Of a stretch of DNA of 64,000 bases, positions 1 to 8,875 are shown one piece after another (the stretch's first letter is position 1; every line of letters starts with the position of its first letter). The notes under the pieces are model-generated. The model ran no database searches and was not told the origin of the DNA. It saw only the letters and a program-made list of their open reading frames with translations. This stretch comes from Pigmentiphaga litoralis (GTDB lineage Bacteria > Pseudomonadota > Gammaproteobacteria > Burkholderiales > Burkholderiaceae_B): assembly GCF_014651835.1 (NCBI RefSeq), contig NZ_BMXQ01000002.1:1-64000 (forward strand), read 5' to 3'. A program made the translations under genes and the position numbers.

Positions 1-9
1 TATACCCAG

Positions 10-46
10 AACCCCTCGTAGCGAACGCTGCGGGGGGTTTTGCTTT
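10..46 (+). terminator. Rho-independent terminator of an upstream gene
   Basis: A hairpin of about 13 pairs (two of them G-T) is visible, from AACCCC on the left to GGGGTT on the right, with the inner stem closing on a GAAC loop. It is followed by TTTTGCTTTT. It reads rightwards and so probably ends a gene lying left of the window. Confidence 0.75.
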
Positions 47-245
47 TGGGGTCGCGCTTTCTTCTCTGCGCTTTTCCCCGCCCTTACTCCCAATTACGCA
101 TTGCACGCGTTCGACACCCGCACGCGCTTCGCTCTGCGCTTACAGTCTTCCCTGAACATCATCCACTCACGCGCGAGTCCCCTGACGGGCTCTGCATGTC
201 CTCGCGGGGCGTGCGTGCGCGTCGACGACATTACAGGGAGCCTCG

Positions 246-1451
246 ATGCATCCACGATTTTCCTTCCGACATGCTGCGGCCGCCGGTGTCAGCATCCTCG
301 CTTTGCTTGGTGCCCTGCAGGCCCATGCTCAGGCGGTTCGTCCGGGCAGCGATGTGCGTGCGGAACGCGCGTCCTTGCCCAACGGCATCAGCAAGACCAC
401 GTGGGCCGATGGACTCGAACATCCGTGGGGCCTGGCCTTGTTGCCATCCGGCGAAGCGTTGGTGACGGAGCGCGCGGGGCGCCTGCGAGTGATTGCCAAA
501 GACGGATCGTTGTCGGCACCGGTGACCGGTACGCCGCAGGTGGACGCACGCGGCCAGGGCGGTCTGCTCGACGTCGTCCTGCATCCGGATTTTGCGCGCA
601 ATCAGTGGGTCTATCTGAGCTACTCGGAGCCGGGCCAGGCGTCGCGTACCAACAGCACCGCCGTGATGCGCGGCAAGCTGGTGCAGACGGGCGGCACGTG
701 GGCACTGACGGACGCGTCGGTCATATTCCAGCAGTCCCCCAAGTATGCCAGCAGCCTGCACTTCGGGTCGCGTATGGTCTTCGATCGCGACGGGTCGCTG
801 TTCGTCACCTTGGGCGAGCGGTCGTCGCGCAGTGTGGACGCGCAGGATCTTGGCACCCATCATGGCAAGGTCGTGCGGCTGACGGATGCGGGCAAGCCTG
901 CGCCGGGTAACCCGTATCTGGATGCCGCAGCTCAACGCACCACGAAGGGTGCGCTCCCCGAAATCTATTCGCTAGGGCATCGCAACCCGCAAGGCGCCGC
1001 GCTGGATCCGGTCAACGGCGAGCTGTGGGTGGCCGAGCATGGGCCGCAGGGCGGTGACGAGATCAACATCGTGAAGCGCGGACAGAACTACGGGTGGCCC
1101 AAGTTCACGTATGGCGAGCAGTACGGGGGCGGCAAGATCGGTGAGGGAGCCTCGGCGCCGGGTTATATGCCGCCGCTCTACAGCTGGGTCCCATCGATCT
1201 CGCCGAGCGGCCTGGCGTTCTACACCAGCGACCGCATTCCGGAGTGGAAAGGCAGCGTGCTGCTGGGCGCCTTGAGCGGCCAGGCGCTGATCCGCTTGCA
1301 GCGGCAAGGCGATCGTATCGTCAAGGAAGACCGCTACCTGTCGGGCGAGGCGCGCGTACGCAACGTGACGGTCGGCCCGCAAGGAGAGGTCTATCTGCTG
1401 ACGGATGCGCCGCGCGGTCAGGTGATCGTGCTCAAGCCGACGGGCAGCTGA
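246..1451 (+). CDS. Secreted PQQ-dependent sugar dehydrogenase (YliI/soluble aldose dehydrogenase type)
   Basis: Predicted periplasmic beta-propeller enzyme of the soluble glucose/aldose dehydrogenase family, which oxidises sugars with pyrroloquinoline quinone and calcium. The 401-residue product starts with a Sec signal peptide (hydrophobic core about residues 10-25, likely cut after AQA near residue 30). Family signatures visible are HPWGLALLPSG, VVLHPDF (His113, the position of the family's catalytic base), an SLGHRNPQG segment, and the PQQ/calcium loop WVAEHGPQGGDEIN followed by NYGWP. A strong ribosome site (AGGGAG) lies 5 bases before the ATG. The gene stands alone; the terminator just downstream belongs to the opposite gene. 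The substrate cannot be told, and PQQ synthesis genes are not in this window. Confidence 0.88.
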   Translation: MHPRFSFRHAAAAGVSILALLGALQAHAQAVRPGSDVRAERASLPNGISKTTWADGLEHPWGLALLPSGEALVTERAGRLRVIAKDGSLSAPVTGTPQVDARGQGGLLDVVLHPDFARNQWVYLSYSEPGQASRTNSTAVMRGKLVQTGGTWALTDASVIFQQSPKYASSLHFGSRMVFDRDGSLFVTLGERSSRSVDAQDLGTHHGKVVRLTDAGKPAPGNPYLDAAAQRTTKGALPEIYSLGHRNPQGAALDPVNGELWVAEHGPQGGDEINIVKRGQNYGWPKFTYGEQYGGGKIGEGASAPGYMPPLYSWVPSISPSGLAFYTSDRIPEWKGSVLLGALSGQALIRLQRQGDRIVKEDRYLSGEARVRNVTVGPQGEVYLLTDAPRGQVIVLKPTGS

Positions 1452-1454
1452 CGT

Positions 1455-1490
1455 AAAAACGCCCACAGCGACACGAGTCGGTGTGGGCGT
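1455..1490 (-). terminator. Terminator of the SWIB gene
   Basis: Perfect 9-base arms (ACGCCCACA at 1459 and TGTGGGCGT at 1482) plus an inner CGAC/GTCG pair form the stem. On the minus strand it is followed by TTTTT (A-run at 1455-1459), so it ends the minus-strand SWIB gene, 45 bases downstream of its stop. Confidence 0.75.
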
Positions 1491-1534
1491 CAAAGCGGTC
1501 CCGGTTGCCTGGCGGCGTGCGGGGGCTGCCTGGA

Positions 1535-1930
1535 TTACTTCAAGTGCGCGTTCACGATCTTGGTCAGTTCGAACATGTCGACGGTGGGCTTGCCGAACAG
1601 TTCTTTCAGCTTGGCATCGCCGTTGATGTTGCGCTTGGCCTTTGGGTCCTGCAGGTCGTGCTTCTTGATGTATTCCCAGATCTTGCGCGTGACTTCGGTA
1701 CGCGGCAGCGGTTCCGGGCCAATGACCGCGGCCAGTTCGGCGCTCGGGGTCAGGGGCTTGAGGAAAGCTGCGTTGACTTTACGCGGAGCCTTGGTGGCTG
1801 CTGCTTTCTTGGCGGCAGGAGCCGCTTTGGTGCCGGCCGGCGCTGCTTTTTTAGCGGCGGGGGTCTTAGCCGGGGCTGCTTTCTTGGCGGGCGCGGCGGT
1901 TTTCGCTGCTGCCTTCTTGGCTGTGGCCAT
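1535..1930 (-). CDS. SWIB/MDM2 domain protein with histone H1-like N-terminal tail
   Basis: This 131-residue protein has two parts. Residues 1 to about 52 are almost only Ala, Lys and Pro, as in bacterial H1/HctB-like nucleoid proteins. Residues from about 55 to the end form a SWIB/MDM2 fold (FLKPLTPS, IWEYIKKHDLQDP, ELFGKPTVDMFELTKIVNAHL). SWIB domains are protein-binding modules known from eukaryotic chromatin remodelling complexes and are also found in chlamydiae and many proteobacteria. The basic tail suggests binding to DNA or RNA; a role in nucleoid organisation is inference. The gene is monocistronic, with its own terminator. The tail resembles the larger Lys/Ala-rich protein near 58 kb. 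Confidence 0.88.
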   Translation of the reverse strand: MATAKKAAAKTAAPAKKAAPAKTPAAKKAAPAGTKAAPAAKKAAATKAPRKVNAAFLKPLTPSAELAAVIGPEPLPRTEVTRKIWEYIKKHDLQDPKAKRNINGDAKLKELFGKPTVDMFELTKIVNAHLK

Positions 1931-2115
1931 GCTGTACTCCTACAAAGAAGAATCGTCCGATCGGTAGCAGGGCCACACCGCAGTGCGCGAGAGAGGCAAA
2001 CTCCAGTACTGCGGAATAACCCCGCGAGCGCAGCATATCGTTTCGCCAGGGAAAGCTACAACAAAATTTCGTTTGAATTGGTGTTTCCCAGCAGAAATTG
2101 CCCGGTCCACAACGC

Positions 2116-2142
2116 TTGGACGTCACGCCGGGCCGGTAGAAT
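2116..2142 (+). promoter_or_regulatory. Candidate sigma70 promoter for the DUF3047 gene
   Basis: TTGGAC at 2116-2121 and TAGAAT at 2137-2142 are separated by 15 bases, slightly short. A start site near 2149 would leave about 20 bases before the GTG codon. Confidence 0.35.
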
Positions 2143-2168
2143 GGCCCGACCGTCTTTCGAGAGCGCCG

Positions 2169-3065
2169 GTGCCGACTGTGAAATCCTTGTTTACCTTGCC
2201 CGTTCGTCTCGCCCGAAACGCCTGCTGCAGTGCGCTTTTCGGCCTGGTGGTAAGTGGTTGCGCAACGCAACCTGAATTGCCCAACTATGAAGATGAGCAC
2301 GACCATGAGCAGGTCGTTACACCTGCGTCAGAAGTGGTTGTGGTTCCCCCTGAACAAGCGCTTGTCGTGTCGACATCGGCGTCGCCAATTGGCGAGGCGC
2401 CGGCGGGCTGGCAACCGCTCATCATTCGTCGCGACAAGACGCGCACCAGCTATAGCGTTGCGCACAAACACGTGGCCGCCAAGGCCACGCGCGTGCTGCA
2501 TGCGGCGGCCGATTCATCGGCCAGCGGGCTGTGGGTGCCGATGCCGGTGGCGCCCGCCGCGACGTCGATTACGTGGTCCTGGCGCACCGATGCCATGATC
2601 CCCGGCGCGGACAGCACGCGGGCCGATGCCGAGGATTCGCCGACCCGTGTCGTGTTGGCCTTCGATGGCGACATGAGCCGCCTGCCCATGAAGGAACGCA
2701 TGCTGGCCGAAACGGCGCGCATGCTGCTCGGCCGTGACATGCCCTATGCGACGCTGATCTATACATGGGACACAAAGCAACCGGTGGGCACCGTGATCGC
2801 GAATGCGCACACTGCCCGGGTCAAGAAGAAGGTGGTCGAGTCCGGGCCCGCGCGCGTTGGCCAGTGGCTGACCTACAAGCGTGACTATGTGAAGGACTAC
2901 ACCGAGATCTTTGGCGAGCCACCTGGCAAGCTGTTGGGCGTGGGCGTGCTGACCGATACCGACAACACGCGCCAGCGCGCCGAAGCCTGGTACGGCGATA
3001 TTCATTTGCTCACGGAACGCACGACCGCCTTGGGGAACTCCCGGGGCCCGACGGCAATCGACTAG
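2169..3065 (+). CDS. DUF3047 family lipoprotein
   Basis: Predicted lipoprotein of about 298 residues. A short basic N-terminus and hydrophobic stretch lead to the lipobox VSGC (Cys31 from the GTG at 2169; a second GTG at 2178 is also possible). Frames further upstream would put the lipobox too deep, so I reject them. The C-terminal two thirds match the DUF3047 type: an ITWSWRTD strand, a VVLAFDGD segment, TLIYTWDTK, and a terminal WYGDIHLL. The family has no known function. The lipobox predicts a membrane-anchored periplasmic protein. Ribosome site not clear. Confidence 0.72.
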   Translation: MPTVKSLFTLPVRLARNACCSALFGLVVSGCATQPELPNYEDEHDHEQVVTPASEVVVVPPEQALVVSTSASPIGEAPAGWQPLIIRRDKTRTSYSVAHKHVAAKATRVLHAAADSSASGLWVPMPVAPAATSITWSWRTDAMIPGADSTRADAEDSPTRVVLAFDGDMSRLPMKERMLAETARMLLGRDMPYATLIYTWDTKQPVGTVIANAHTARVKKKVVESGPARVGQWLTYKRDYVKDYTEIFGEPPGKLLGVGVLTDTDNTRQRAEAWYGDIHLLTERTTALGNSRGPTAID

Positions 3066-3123
3066 AAGCAGGCGCCGGCCGGGCCCGATCGGGCCGGGCG
3101 GTCACTGGACTTCGGAGAACAGG

Positions 3124-4329
3124 ATGGATGTTGGGGTTGGCTTGCGATCGCCCCTGGAAGCGATCCGCAAATTTCATGACGAGCTGACGGCGCTGCGCCG
3201 CGACCTGCACGCGCATCCGGAGCTTGGATTTGAAGAAGTGCGCACCGCCGGCATCGTCGCCCGCAGTCTTGAACTGCTTGGCATCGAGGTGCATCGCGGC
3301 ATTGGCAAGACGGGCCTGGTGGGCGTGATCCGGGGACGGCGCTGCGACAGCGGCCGCATGATCGCGCTGCGCGCCGACATGGATGCGCTGCCCATGACCG
3401 AGCAGAACACCTTCGGCCATCGGTCGACCAAGCCAGGCCTGATGCACGGCTGCGGCCATGACGGGCACACGGCCATCCTGATCGGTGTGGCCAAGTACCT
3501 GGCGCGCACCCGCAACTTCGATGGCACCGCCGTGCTGATCTTCCAGCCCGCGGAAGAAGGCCTGGGCGGCGCCAAGGCGATGATCGAAGACGGGCTGTTC
3601 GACATCTTTCCCTGCAATGCCATCTACGCGATGCACAACTGGCCTGGCCTGCCGCCGGGCAAGATCGGCATCAACCCAGGACCGATGATGGCGGCGGCCG
3701 ACCGGTTCGAGATTGTCGTGCATGGCAAGGGCGGCCATGGCGCGCATCCCTATCAGACGATCGATCCGGTGGTGGTGGCGGCGCACATCATCACGGCGGC
3801 GCAAGCGATCGTGTCGCGCAACGTGAGTCCGCTCGATGCGGCGGTGGTGTCGATCTGTTCGGTACAGGCCGGCCATCCGGGCGCAATGAGCGTGATCCCG
3901 AGCGAGGCGCGGCTGGTGGGCACGGTACGGACCTTCCGCCGCAGCGTGCAAGAGATGGTCGAGACACGGCTGGGGCATATCGCGTCGTCGATCGCCGGGG
4001 CCTTCGGCGCGACGACCACCTTGAAGTACGAACGCATCTACCCGGCCACCATCAATACGCCGCATGAAGCCAACTTCGTGGCTGACGTGGCCACCGCAAT
4101 GATAGGCAAGGAGAACGTGATCCGCGACCTGACGCCGTCCATGGGCGCGGAGGATTTCTCGTTCATGTTGCAGGGCCGCGCGGGCGCGTATTTCCGGGTC
4201 GGGCAGGGCGGGGCCGACAGCGGCTGCTTCCTGCACAACACGGGCTACGACTTCAACGACGCCATCATTCCCGTCGGCGCCGGTGTGATGGCGTCGATCG
4301 TGGAACGCAGCATGCCGGTGGTGGATTGA
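3124..4329 (+). CDS. M20 family amidohydrolase (hippurate hydrolase/aminoacylase-like)
   Basis: Cytoplasmic di-metal hydrolase of 401 residues, the usual size of the HipO/AbgA/IAA-amino acid hydrolase group in peptidase family M20D, which cleaves N-acyl amino acids. Visible motifs are LHAHPELGFEE, ALRADMDALPM, the metal-binding HGCGHDGHTA, FQPAEEG with its catalytic Glu, the dimerisation-domain GKGGHGAHP, and the late ligand region MGAEDFSFML. No signal peptide. A GGAG-like site (TTCGGAGAACAGG) precedes the ATG. The actual substrate is unknown. It sits alone between the DUF3047 gene and pyrC with no sign of coupling. Confidence 0.88.
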   Translation: MDVGVGLRSPLEAIRKFHDELTALRRDLHAHPELGFEEVRTAGIVARSLELLGIEVHRGIGKTGLVGVIRGRRCDSGRMIALRADMDALPMTEQNTFGHRSTKPGLMHGCGHDGHTAILIGVAKYLARTRNFDGTAVLIFQPAEEGLGGAKAMIEDGLFDIFPCNAIYAMHNWPGLPPGKIGINPGPMMAAADRFEIVVHGKGGHGAHPYQTIDPVVVAAHIITAAQAIVSRNVSPLDAAVVSICSVQAGHPGAMSVIPSEARLVGTVRTFRRSVQEMVETRLGHIASSIAGAFGATTTLKYERIYPATINTPHEANFVADVATAMIGKENVIRDLTPSMGAEDFSFMLQGRAGAYFRVGQGGADSGCFLHNTGYDFNDAIIPVGAGVMASIVERSMPVVD

Positions 4330-4557
4330 TCCATGGGACCGAGGCGTGCAGCGCGGCGCCGTCCCAAGCGGGGCGAACGACAGCGGTTAACATTCGGGTA
4401 GGCAGTGACTGCCCGACGGACACACCGGCGGTGCGACGGCCTGGCAGAGCGGCCTACCGACACGTCCGGCCTGCACTGGCCCGTACCGGCCTGAACCCAC
4501 CGCACCGGCGGGTTCTCCCTTCCGCCTTTTTCTTTTCCTGATGCCGCCCCGGCGGCC

Positions 4558-5619
4558 ATGACGATGACGACTCCTACGCTTACGATCACCCGACCCGACG
4601 ACTGGCACCTGCACCTGCGTGACGGCGAGGCGCTGGCCGCCGTGGTGGGCCACACTGCCGCCCAGTTTGCCCGCGCCATCGTCATGCCGAATTTGAAGCC
4701 GCCGGTCACCACGACCGAGCAGGCGGGCGCGTACCGTGACCGCATCCTGCAGGCGCTGTCGTCGCGTCCCGCCGATGCGCCTGCGTTCACGCCGCTGATG
4801 ACGCTGTATCTGACTGACAATACGCCGGCCTCGGAAATCGAAAAGGCCAAGGCCTCGGGCTTTGTGCACGCGGTCAAGCTGTACCCGGCCGGCGCCACGA
4901 CCAATTCCGATGCCGGGGTGACCGACCTGCTGGGGCGGTGCGCCCCGGCGCTGGAAGCCATGGAGAAGGTGGGGCTGCCGCTGCTGGTGCATGGCGAAGT
5001 GACCGATCCGGCCATCGACCTGTTCGACCGTGAAAAGGCCTTTATCGACACGGTCATGATCCCGCTGCGCAAGTCGTTTCCGGGACTCAAGGTGGTGTTC
5101 GAGCACATCACCACGGCCGACGCCGCCCAATACGTGCGGGACACCGACGGTCCGACCGCCGCGACCGTGACGGCGCATCACCTGCTGTACAACCGCAATG
5201 CCCTGTTCGTGGGCGGAGTGCGGCCGCACTGGTATTGCCTGCCGGTGCTCAAACGCGAGCGGCATCGCCAGGCCCTGGTTGAAGTGGCCACCAGCGGCAG
5301 CCCGAAGTTCTTCCTGGGCACCGACAGCGCGCCGCATGCACGCGGCCTGAAGGAGCACGCCTGCGGCTGTGCGGGCTGCTACACCGCGCTGCACGCGATG
5401 GAACTGTATGCGCAGGCCTTCGATCTGGCCGGCAAGATCGAGGCGCTGGAAGGCTTTGCCAGTTTCTTCGGCCCCGACTTCTACGGCCTGCCGCGCAACA
5501 GCGGCACGCTGACACTGGTGCGTGAATCCATGACGATTCCTGACGAACTCCCGTACGGCGCGCAGACGGTGGTGCCGCTTGCTGCCGGGGAGACGCTGCC
5601 ATGGCGGGTCGCGAGCTGA
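4558..5619 (+). CDS. pyrC: Dihydroorotase
   Basis: Third step of de novo pyrimidine synthesis: reversible cyclisation of carbamoyl aspartate to dihydroorotate. The 353-residue length and sequence fit the zinc-dependent class II enzyme of the E. coli PyrC type. Visible landmarks are [10 protein letters not shown] (the HxH metal pair), [12 protein letters not shown] carrying the lysine that becomes carboxylated, LVHGEV and FEHITT (metal histidines), and LGTDSAPHA with the catalytic Asp. The ATG at 4558 is followed closely by an alternative ATG at 4564. The gene overlaps the following DUF3025 gene by 19 bases, suggesting co-translation. Confidence 0.95.
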   Translation: MTMTTPTLTITRPDDWHLHLRDGEALAAVVGHTAAQFARAIVMPNLKPPVTTTEQAGAYRDRILQALSSRPADAPAFTPLMTLYLTDNTPASEIEKAKASGFVHAVKLYPAGATTNSDAGVTDLLGRCAPALEAMEKVGLPLLVHGEVTDPAIDLFDREKAFIDTVMIPLRKSFPGLKVVFEHITTADAAQYVRDTDGPTAATVTAHHLLYNRNALFVGGVRPHWYCLPVLKRERHRQALVEVATSGSPKFFLGTDSAPHARGLKEHACGCAGCYTALHAMELYAQAFDLAGKIEALEGFASFFGPDFYGLPRNSGTLTLVRESMTIPDELPYGAQTVVPLAAGETLPWRVAS

Positions 5620-6488
5620 GCGCCGGGCAGGACGGCGGGCAGGCCGGGCCAGAGCACGGGGCGACCGTGATCGACTGGGAACAGCCCTGGTTCACCGGCG
5701 TGGCGCCTGCCGGCGCCCTGCTGTCGCTGGAAGCCGCCGAGCCGCTGTGCGATCGCCTGAACCGCCTGCTGGTGACGTCGGCCGCGCGCGGCGTGCGGCC
5801 GCAGATGGATTCGGGGAGGCCCATCGTGTTTGCGCCGCAGGCGGACCTGCCGGATGGCATCCCCTACGAAAAGCACATCTACGACACGGGTCGCATCCCG
5901 ACTCGCGACAACCTGCACGACCTGTTCAATGGGCTGGCCTGGCTCTCCTACCCGCATATCAAGTCGCGGTTGAACGCCACGCAGGCCCAGGCGCTGGCGC
6001 AGCCGCACATGCCGCCGCCGGGCGAAGGCGGCAAGAACGGGCGCGGCGCGCTGCGCGATGCGGTCACCCTGTTCGATGAAAACGGCCTGGTGCTGGCGTG
6101 CTCGAACGACGAACTGGCGACGGCGCTGCGGCGCTTCGACTGGCAGACCCTGTTCCAGGACCGCCGTACCGCCACGCTGGTACAGACCGAGCCGTGGGTG
6201 GTCGGCCATGCGCTGCTCGAAAAGCTGATGGACCCCTACAAGTCGATCACGGCGCACACGCTGATCGTGCCGGTGGACGACTCGTACTTTCGCGCCTCGT
6301 TTTCCGAACGGCGTTCCACCATCGACCGGCTGGTGAGCGACTGGCTGGCCAACTGGCCGTTCTTTACCCCGCGTGACCTGTCGCCGCTGCCCGTGCTGGG
6401 CCTGCCCGGGTGGTGGGCGGCCAACACGGCGCCCGGCTTTTACGACGATACGGACGTATTCCGGCCCGGGCGTTCGCGCCAGAGGTAA
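5601..6488 (+). CDS. DUF3025 domain protein
   Basis: A 295-residue conserved protein of unknown function (DUF3025 type), common next to housekeeping genes in Burkholderiales. Recognisable stretches are [31 protein letters not shown] and the C-terminal [19 protein letters not shown]. No signal peptide or membrane segment is seen, so it is probably cytoplasmic. Its ATG lies inside the 3' end of pyrC (19-base overlap), so it is probably expressed with pyrC, but no functional link to pyrimidine synthesis is known to me. Its stop codon lies 12 bases before the 5' end of rnpB and overlaps the likely rnpB -10 element. Confidence 0.8.
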   Translation: MAGRELSAGQDGGQAGPEHGATVIDWEQPWFTGVAPAGALLSLEAAEPLCDRLNRLLVTSAARGVRPQMDSGRPIVFAPQADLPDGIPYEKHIYDTGRIPTRDNLHDLFNGLAWLSYPHIKSRLNATQAQALAQPHMPPPGEGGKNGRGALRDAVTLFDENGLVLACSNDELATALRRFDWQTLFQDRRTATLVQTEPWVVGHALLEKLMDPYKSITAHTLIVPVDDSYFRASFSERRSTIDRLVSDWLANWPFFTPRDLSPLPVLGLPGWWAANTAPGFYDDTDVFRPGRSRQR

Positions 6489-6500
6489 ACTGTCTGCGCA

Positions 6501-6918
6501 GAGCAGATCAGGCAATCGCGGCGCGCAAGCGGCGAGGAAGGTCCGGACTCCATATAGCAGGATGGCGGCTAACGACCGTCCGGCGATCGCACCGTGCGCA
6601 AGCGTGGTGCGCGAAGCCGAGGAACAGGGCCACAGAGACGAGTCTGCGGCGAGGGCGGATTTCGATCCGCACCGGCACGGCATCTCCGTGCTGCGCGTCC
6701 GGGTCACCCCGGGCGCGGCGCAGCAGGGTGAAACGCGGCAACCTCCATCCGGAGCAACACCAAATAGGCATGCATGCGGCCCCTCGGGGCCGTGGAGGGC
6801 GGCTAGTTCGCGCATGCGGGTAGGTGGCTTGAGCTGGCCAGCAATGGTCCGCCTAGAGGAATGATTGCCCGCGGGGCGACCCGTGTACAGAATCCGGCCT
6901 ATCGATCTGCTTTGCCTC
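6501..6918 (+). ncRNA. rnpB: RNase P RNA, class A
   Basis: Catalytic RNA of RNase P, which matures the 5' ends of tRNAs. Conserved blocks in order: GAGGAAGGTCCGGACTCC (about 6534), GGGCCACAGAGACGAGTC (about 6628), GCAGGGTGAAACGCGG (about 6723), GAGCAACACCAAATAGG (about 6752), and CCTAGAGGAATGATTGCC followed by ACAGAATCCGGCCTATCG. The ends are set by P1: AGCAGATC (6502-6509) pairs with GATCTGCT (6904-6911). P2 is GGCAATC with GATTGCC. The P3 hairpin is very short (a GCAA tetraloop on about three pairs). A -10-like TAAACT lies at 6486-6491. The 3' end is approximate. Confidence 0.93.
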
Positions 6919-7290
6919 CCCATTTCCGCATCGAAACCCTGCCCCGGCAGGCCGTTTCGTGCGTCCAGACCCTTCGCCAACAGGAGAGGATCCCTTTCCC
7001 GGCTGTCCAGGACGGCCCTGAGCAAGCCGTTTCACTGCCCGTTTCAGGCCGATGTCAGGCTTGGGCCATCCTTCGTGGTCAGGCAAGTTTGGACAGCAAT
7101 ACGGGGCGGCTCGGGAAAGCACTTGTATCTAGTTACCACACTCTTGAGAGGGGCGTTTTTCGCTCAATGCTCACGTCTCGCATTCACTTCTACACCCAAG
7201 GCACTGATTCGATTCGATATTTCATATCGTGAATCTTCGAGCAAGTTCGGCTAAGTCCTTGTTACTAATGGATAAATGGCCGTTACCGGC
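6919..7290. other. Non-coding stretch between rnpB and the dcw promoter
   Basis: No convincing gene. A nested hairpin (CGAAAC, CCTGCC, GGCAGG, GTTTCG; 6932-6959) just after rnpB may help terminate or process it, but no long T-run follows. A 15-base perfect palindrome (CGATAT, TTC, ATATCG; 7215-7229) lies about 75 bases upstream of the mraZ promoter and could be an operator. The rest shows nothing I can name. Confidence 0.5.
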
Positions 7291-7319
7291 TTGACCCTGC
7301 AAGGGCGGTCCTTTAGAGT
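7291..7319 (+). promoter_or_regulatory. Sigma70-like promoter of the dcw cluster
   Basis: TTGACC (7291-7296) and TAGAGT (7314-7319) with the ideal 17-base spacing. The predicted start near 7326 lies within the MraZ-box array, giving a leader of about 40 bases before the mraZ GTG. This corresponds to the Pmra promoter that drives division and wall genes in other proteobacteria. Confidence 0.7.
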
Positions 7320-7352
7320 GGGAAATAGTAGAATTTTGTGCAAAAAAGTGGG
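7318..7352 (+). promoter_or_regulatory. MraZ-box repeat array (predicted autoregulatory operator)
   Basis: Four GTGGG-like pentamers start exactly 10 bases apart: GTGGG (7318), GTAGA (7328), GTGCA (7338) and GTGGG (7348). MraZ binds tandem GTGGG-type repeats with 10-base period upstream of its own gene in E. coli and other bacteria. The array overlaps the -10 and start site of the promoter, so it fits repression by MraZ. The outer two copies are perfect and the inner two degenerate. Confidence 0.7.
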
Positions 7353-7363
7353 GTGACAAAGTC

Positions 7364-7792
7364 GTGTTCCAGGGCAGCAGCGCATTAACGCTGGATGCGA
7401 AGGGGCGGGTATCGATCCCGACCCGGCATCGTGACGCGTTGATGGTTCAAGCTGAAGGGCGCCTGACACTCACCCGACATCCCGATGGTTGCCTTCTGGT
7501 CTATCCCCGTCCGATCTGGGAAACGAAACGCGAACAGATCGCGGCGTTCCCGATGCAGGCGCGCGGGCTTCAGCGATTGTTGCTCGGAAGCGCGCAAGAC
7601 GTCGAACTCGACGGAACGGGACGGATCCTGATTGCCCCCGAGTTACGCTCGGCTGCCTCTCTGGAACGCGATGTGATGCTGCTTGGCATGGGCGCGCATT
7701 TCGAACTCTGGGACGCTGCCGCTTTGGCCCGAAAAGAGCAGGAACTGCTCGATCAGGCCTCGCCAGAAGTTCTCAATCAGTTTTCTTTCTAA
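7364..7792 (+). CDS. mraZ: Transcriptional regulator MraZ
   Basis: First gene of the dcw cluster. The 142-residue protein has two AbrB-like swapped-hairpin domains, each with its signature: [19 protein letters not shown] near residue 10 and [16 protein letters not shown] near residue 80. MraZ forms a ring and represses the dcw promoter by binding tandem repeats, which are visible just upstream. The start is a GTG at 7364; alternatives would lose the conserved [14 protein letters not shown] start. It is followed by rsmH after three bases. Rare start codon and weak ribosome site suggest low translation. Confidence 0.95.
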   Translation: MFQGSSALTLDAKGRVSIPTRHRDALMVQAEGRLTLTRHPDGCLLVYPRPIWETKREQIAAFPMQARGLQRLLLGSAQDVELDGTGRILIAPELRSAASLERDVMLLGMGAHFELWDAAALARKEQELLDQASPEVLNQFSF

Positions 7793-7795
7793 ATC

Positions 7796-8863
7796 GTGAA
7801 TTCCCCCTTTCAACATCGGCCCGTGCTGCTGGCGCCGACGATAGACGCGTTGTCCAGACAGGACGACGGCGACGCCGTGGGCGGCGTTTGGGTGGACACG
7901 ACGTTCGGCCGCGGCGGTCATTCGCGCGCGCTTCTGGCGCGCCTGGGACCCGACGCGCGGCTGATTGCTTTCGACAAGGACCCCCAGGCGGTGGCGGCGG
8001 CGCGTGATGTCGCGGCGGCCGATCCCCGCCTGACCATCGTGCATGCCGGCTTTGCCGACATCCGTGAAGAACTGGCCGAGCTGGGCATCACCCAGGTCGA
8101 CGGCGTCATGATGGACCTGGGAATTTCTTCGCCGCAGATCGACGATCCGGAGCGTGGATTTTCGTTCATGCGGGACGGCCCGCTCGATATGCGGATGGAC
8201 ACGACGCGCGGCCTGACCGCCGCGCAATGGCTTGCCGAGGCAAGCATCGACGATATGCGGGAGGTCATAGCGCGCTATGGAGAAGAACGGTTTGCTTTCC
8301 AGATTGCAAAGGCGATTGCAGCTGGCCGCGAGGTGCGGGCTCTTACGACAACCGGTGAGCTTGCCCACCTCGTGGCTGGTACAGTCCGCACGCGGGAGAA
8401 GGGGCAGCATCCAGCGACACGCACCTTTCAAGCTATACGGATTTTCCTCAATCAGGAACTTGAAGAGCTCTCGCGTGCGCTCGCGTCCATTCTAGAGTTG
8501 CTGGCGCCTGGCGCGCGTCTCGCGGTGATCAGCTTTCACTCGCTTGAAGACCGCATCGTCAAGCAATTCATCGCGGCCGCCGCCAATCCGGGCGCCGAGA
8601 CTGCGCGTCTGCCGATTCCCGAGCGCGACCGGCCGCAGCCGGTGCTGCTGTCGGTCGGCCGCATCCTGCCCACCGATGAAGAAGTCGCTGGCAATCCGCG
8701 CGCGCGTTCTGCCGTGCTCCGGGTGGCCGAACGCACGTCCGTGCCGCTGCCTCCCGAAGGCGGCGCGGCCTTCAGCCGGGCCGAATTGCCCGTGGGGGCG
8801 GCGCGCCGCCCCGCGTCGTCGCGTCCGCGGCAGGTGCGTGCGCAAGCACGCTCGTCGACCTAG
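7796..8863 (+). CDS. rsmH: 16S rRNA m4C1402 methyltransferase
   Basis: RsmH (formerly MraW) methylates N4 of C1402 in the ribosomal P site using S-adenosylmethionine. The 355-residue protein begins FQHRPVLL, shows the SAM-binding [13 protein letters not shown] motif, the [13 protein letters not shown] block, RGFSF, the [14 protein letters not shown] stretch and [12 protein letters not shown], all typical. The C-terminal tail (about 30 residues, Ala/Arg/Pro-rich) extends past the usual end. A GTG start at 7796 follows mraZ by three bases, so the two are translationally linked. Confidence 0.95.
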   Translation: MNSPFQHRPVLLAPTIDALSRQDDGDAVGGVWVDTTFGRGGHSRALLARLGPDARLIAFDKDPQAVAAARDVAAADPRLTIVHAGFADIREELAELGITQVDGVMMDLGISSPQIDDPERGFSFMRDGPLDMRMDTTRGLTAAQWLAEASIDDMREVIARYGEERFAFQIAKAIAAGREVRALTTTGELAHLVAGTVRTREKGQHPATRTFQAIRIFLNQELEELSRALASILELLAPGARLAVISFHSLEDRIVKQFIAAAANPGAETARLPIPERDRPQPVLLSVGRILPTDEEVAGNPRARSAVLRVAERTSVPLPPEGGAAFSRAELPVGAARRPASSRPRQVRAQARSST

Positions 8864-8875
8864 GTCCCCGGCGCC

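Noticed and set aside
1-245. Plus-strand open frames near the left edge (40-465 and 101-910)
   Set aside because: They overlap the sugar dehydrogenase in other frames, have Arg/Cys-rich products without similarity, and lack a ribosome site.
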